Assembly (NCBI GenBank): GCA_009937505.1
Contig: JAACFJ010000003.1
Location: 1-43,920 of the forward strand
Source of the DNA: Gammaproteobacteria bacterium
Lineage (GTDB): Bacteria > Pseudomonadota > Gammaproteobacteria > Steroidobacterales > Woeseiaceae
Length of the DNA stretch: 43,920 bases
Reading direction: 5' to 3'
The notes under the pieces were generated by a model, which was not told the DNA's origin, searched no databases, and saw nothing but the letters and a program-made list of their open reading frames with translations. A program made the translations under genes and the position numbers. Shown piece after piece: positions 43,905 to 43,920 of this stretch (within the stretch, counting starts at the first letter, position 1; each line of letters begins with the position of its first letter).

Positions 43905-43920
43905 GTTCCGGAAGCTGCAA

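Overview
The window is a gene-dense, GC-rich chromosomal segment (about 60% G+C by eye) from a gammaproteobacterium. The gene orders nnr-tsaE-amiB-mutL-miaA facing queG, pcnB-folK-dgk-panB-panC, lptG-lptF facing pepA-holC-valS, and arsC/hda/perM/purM are all gammaproteobacterial hallmarks. MutL carries the endonuclease motif found in lineages without MutH/Dam, which with the gene order suggests a deeper branch (Chromatiales, Woeseiales, Steroidobacterales or Xanthomonadales-like) rather than the enterics. That placement is inference.

Layout: 0.1-6.3 kb, minus strand, tRNA modification, mismatch repair, cell-wall amidase, t6A synthesis and NAD(P)HX repair (miaA, mutL, amiB, tsaE, nnr). 6.3-9.3 kb, plus strand, queG, a PPK2 polyphosphate kinase and a cNMP-binding diguanylate cyclase. 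9.3-13.5 kb, minus strand, pantothenate/folate/nucleoside kinase genes and poly(A) polymerase. 13.6-16.0 kb, tRNA-Glu(CUC) followed by a duplicated tRNA 3' end, a multi-hairpin insert, a PfkB-type kinase and two small exported proteins; this is the only accessory-looking stretch. 16.1-18.8 kb, plus strand, an ADP/ATP-translocase-like transporter coupled to an exported aldo/keto reductase and an RDD membrane protein. 18.8-21.7 kb, minus strand, an ankyrin lipoprotein and lptG/lptF. 21.8-26.5 kb, plus strand, pepA, holC, valS. 26.6-30.5 kb, plus strand, MoxR-DUF58-transglutaminase operon ending in a REP-like palindrome. 30.6-35.3 kb, minus strand, UMF1-type MFS, prfC, rimI, family 4/5 uracil-DNA glycosylase and a degenerate Psd-like protein. 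35.4-37.7 kb, plus strand, proS and a lytic transglycosylase. 37.7-38.3 kb, minus strand, acylphosphatase and a DUF4398 lipoprotein. 38.4-39.4 kb, arsC-like and wrbA. 39.4-42.8 kb, minus strand, hda, perM and a DUF2066/CDP-alcohol phosphatidyltransferase fusion, divergent from purM at the right edge.

Most genes are packed with ATGA/GTGA overlaps, and no gap between genes exceeds 300 bases. No CRISPR array, insertion sequence, integrase or restriction system is visible. The items most worth follow-up are the structured insert and 3'-end duplication next to tRNA-Glu, the symmetric nnr/queG promoter that would make both mRNAs leaderless, the DUF2066-phosphatidyltransferase fusion, the Psd-like protein without catalytic residues, the apparent lack of a normal miaA start codon, and convergent genes whose stop codons lie inside shared palindromes.
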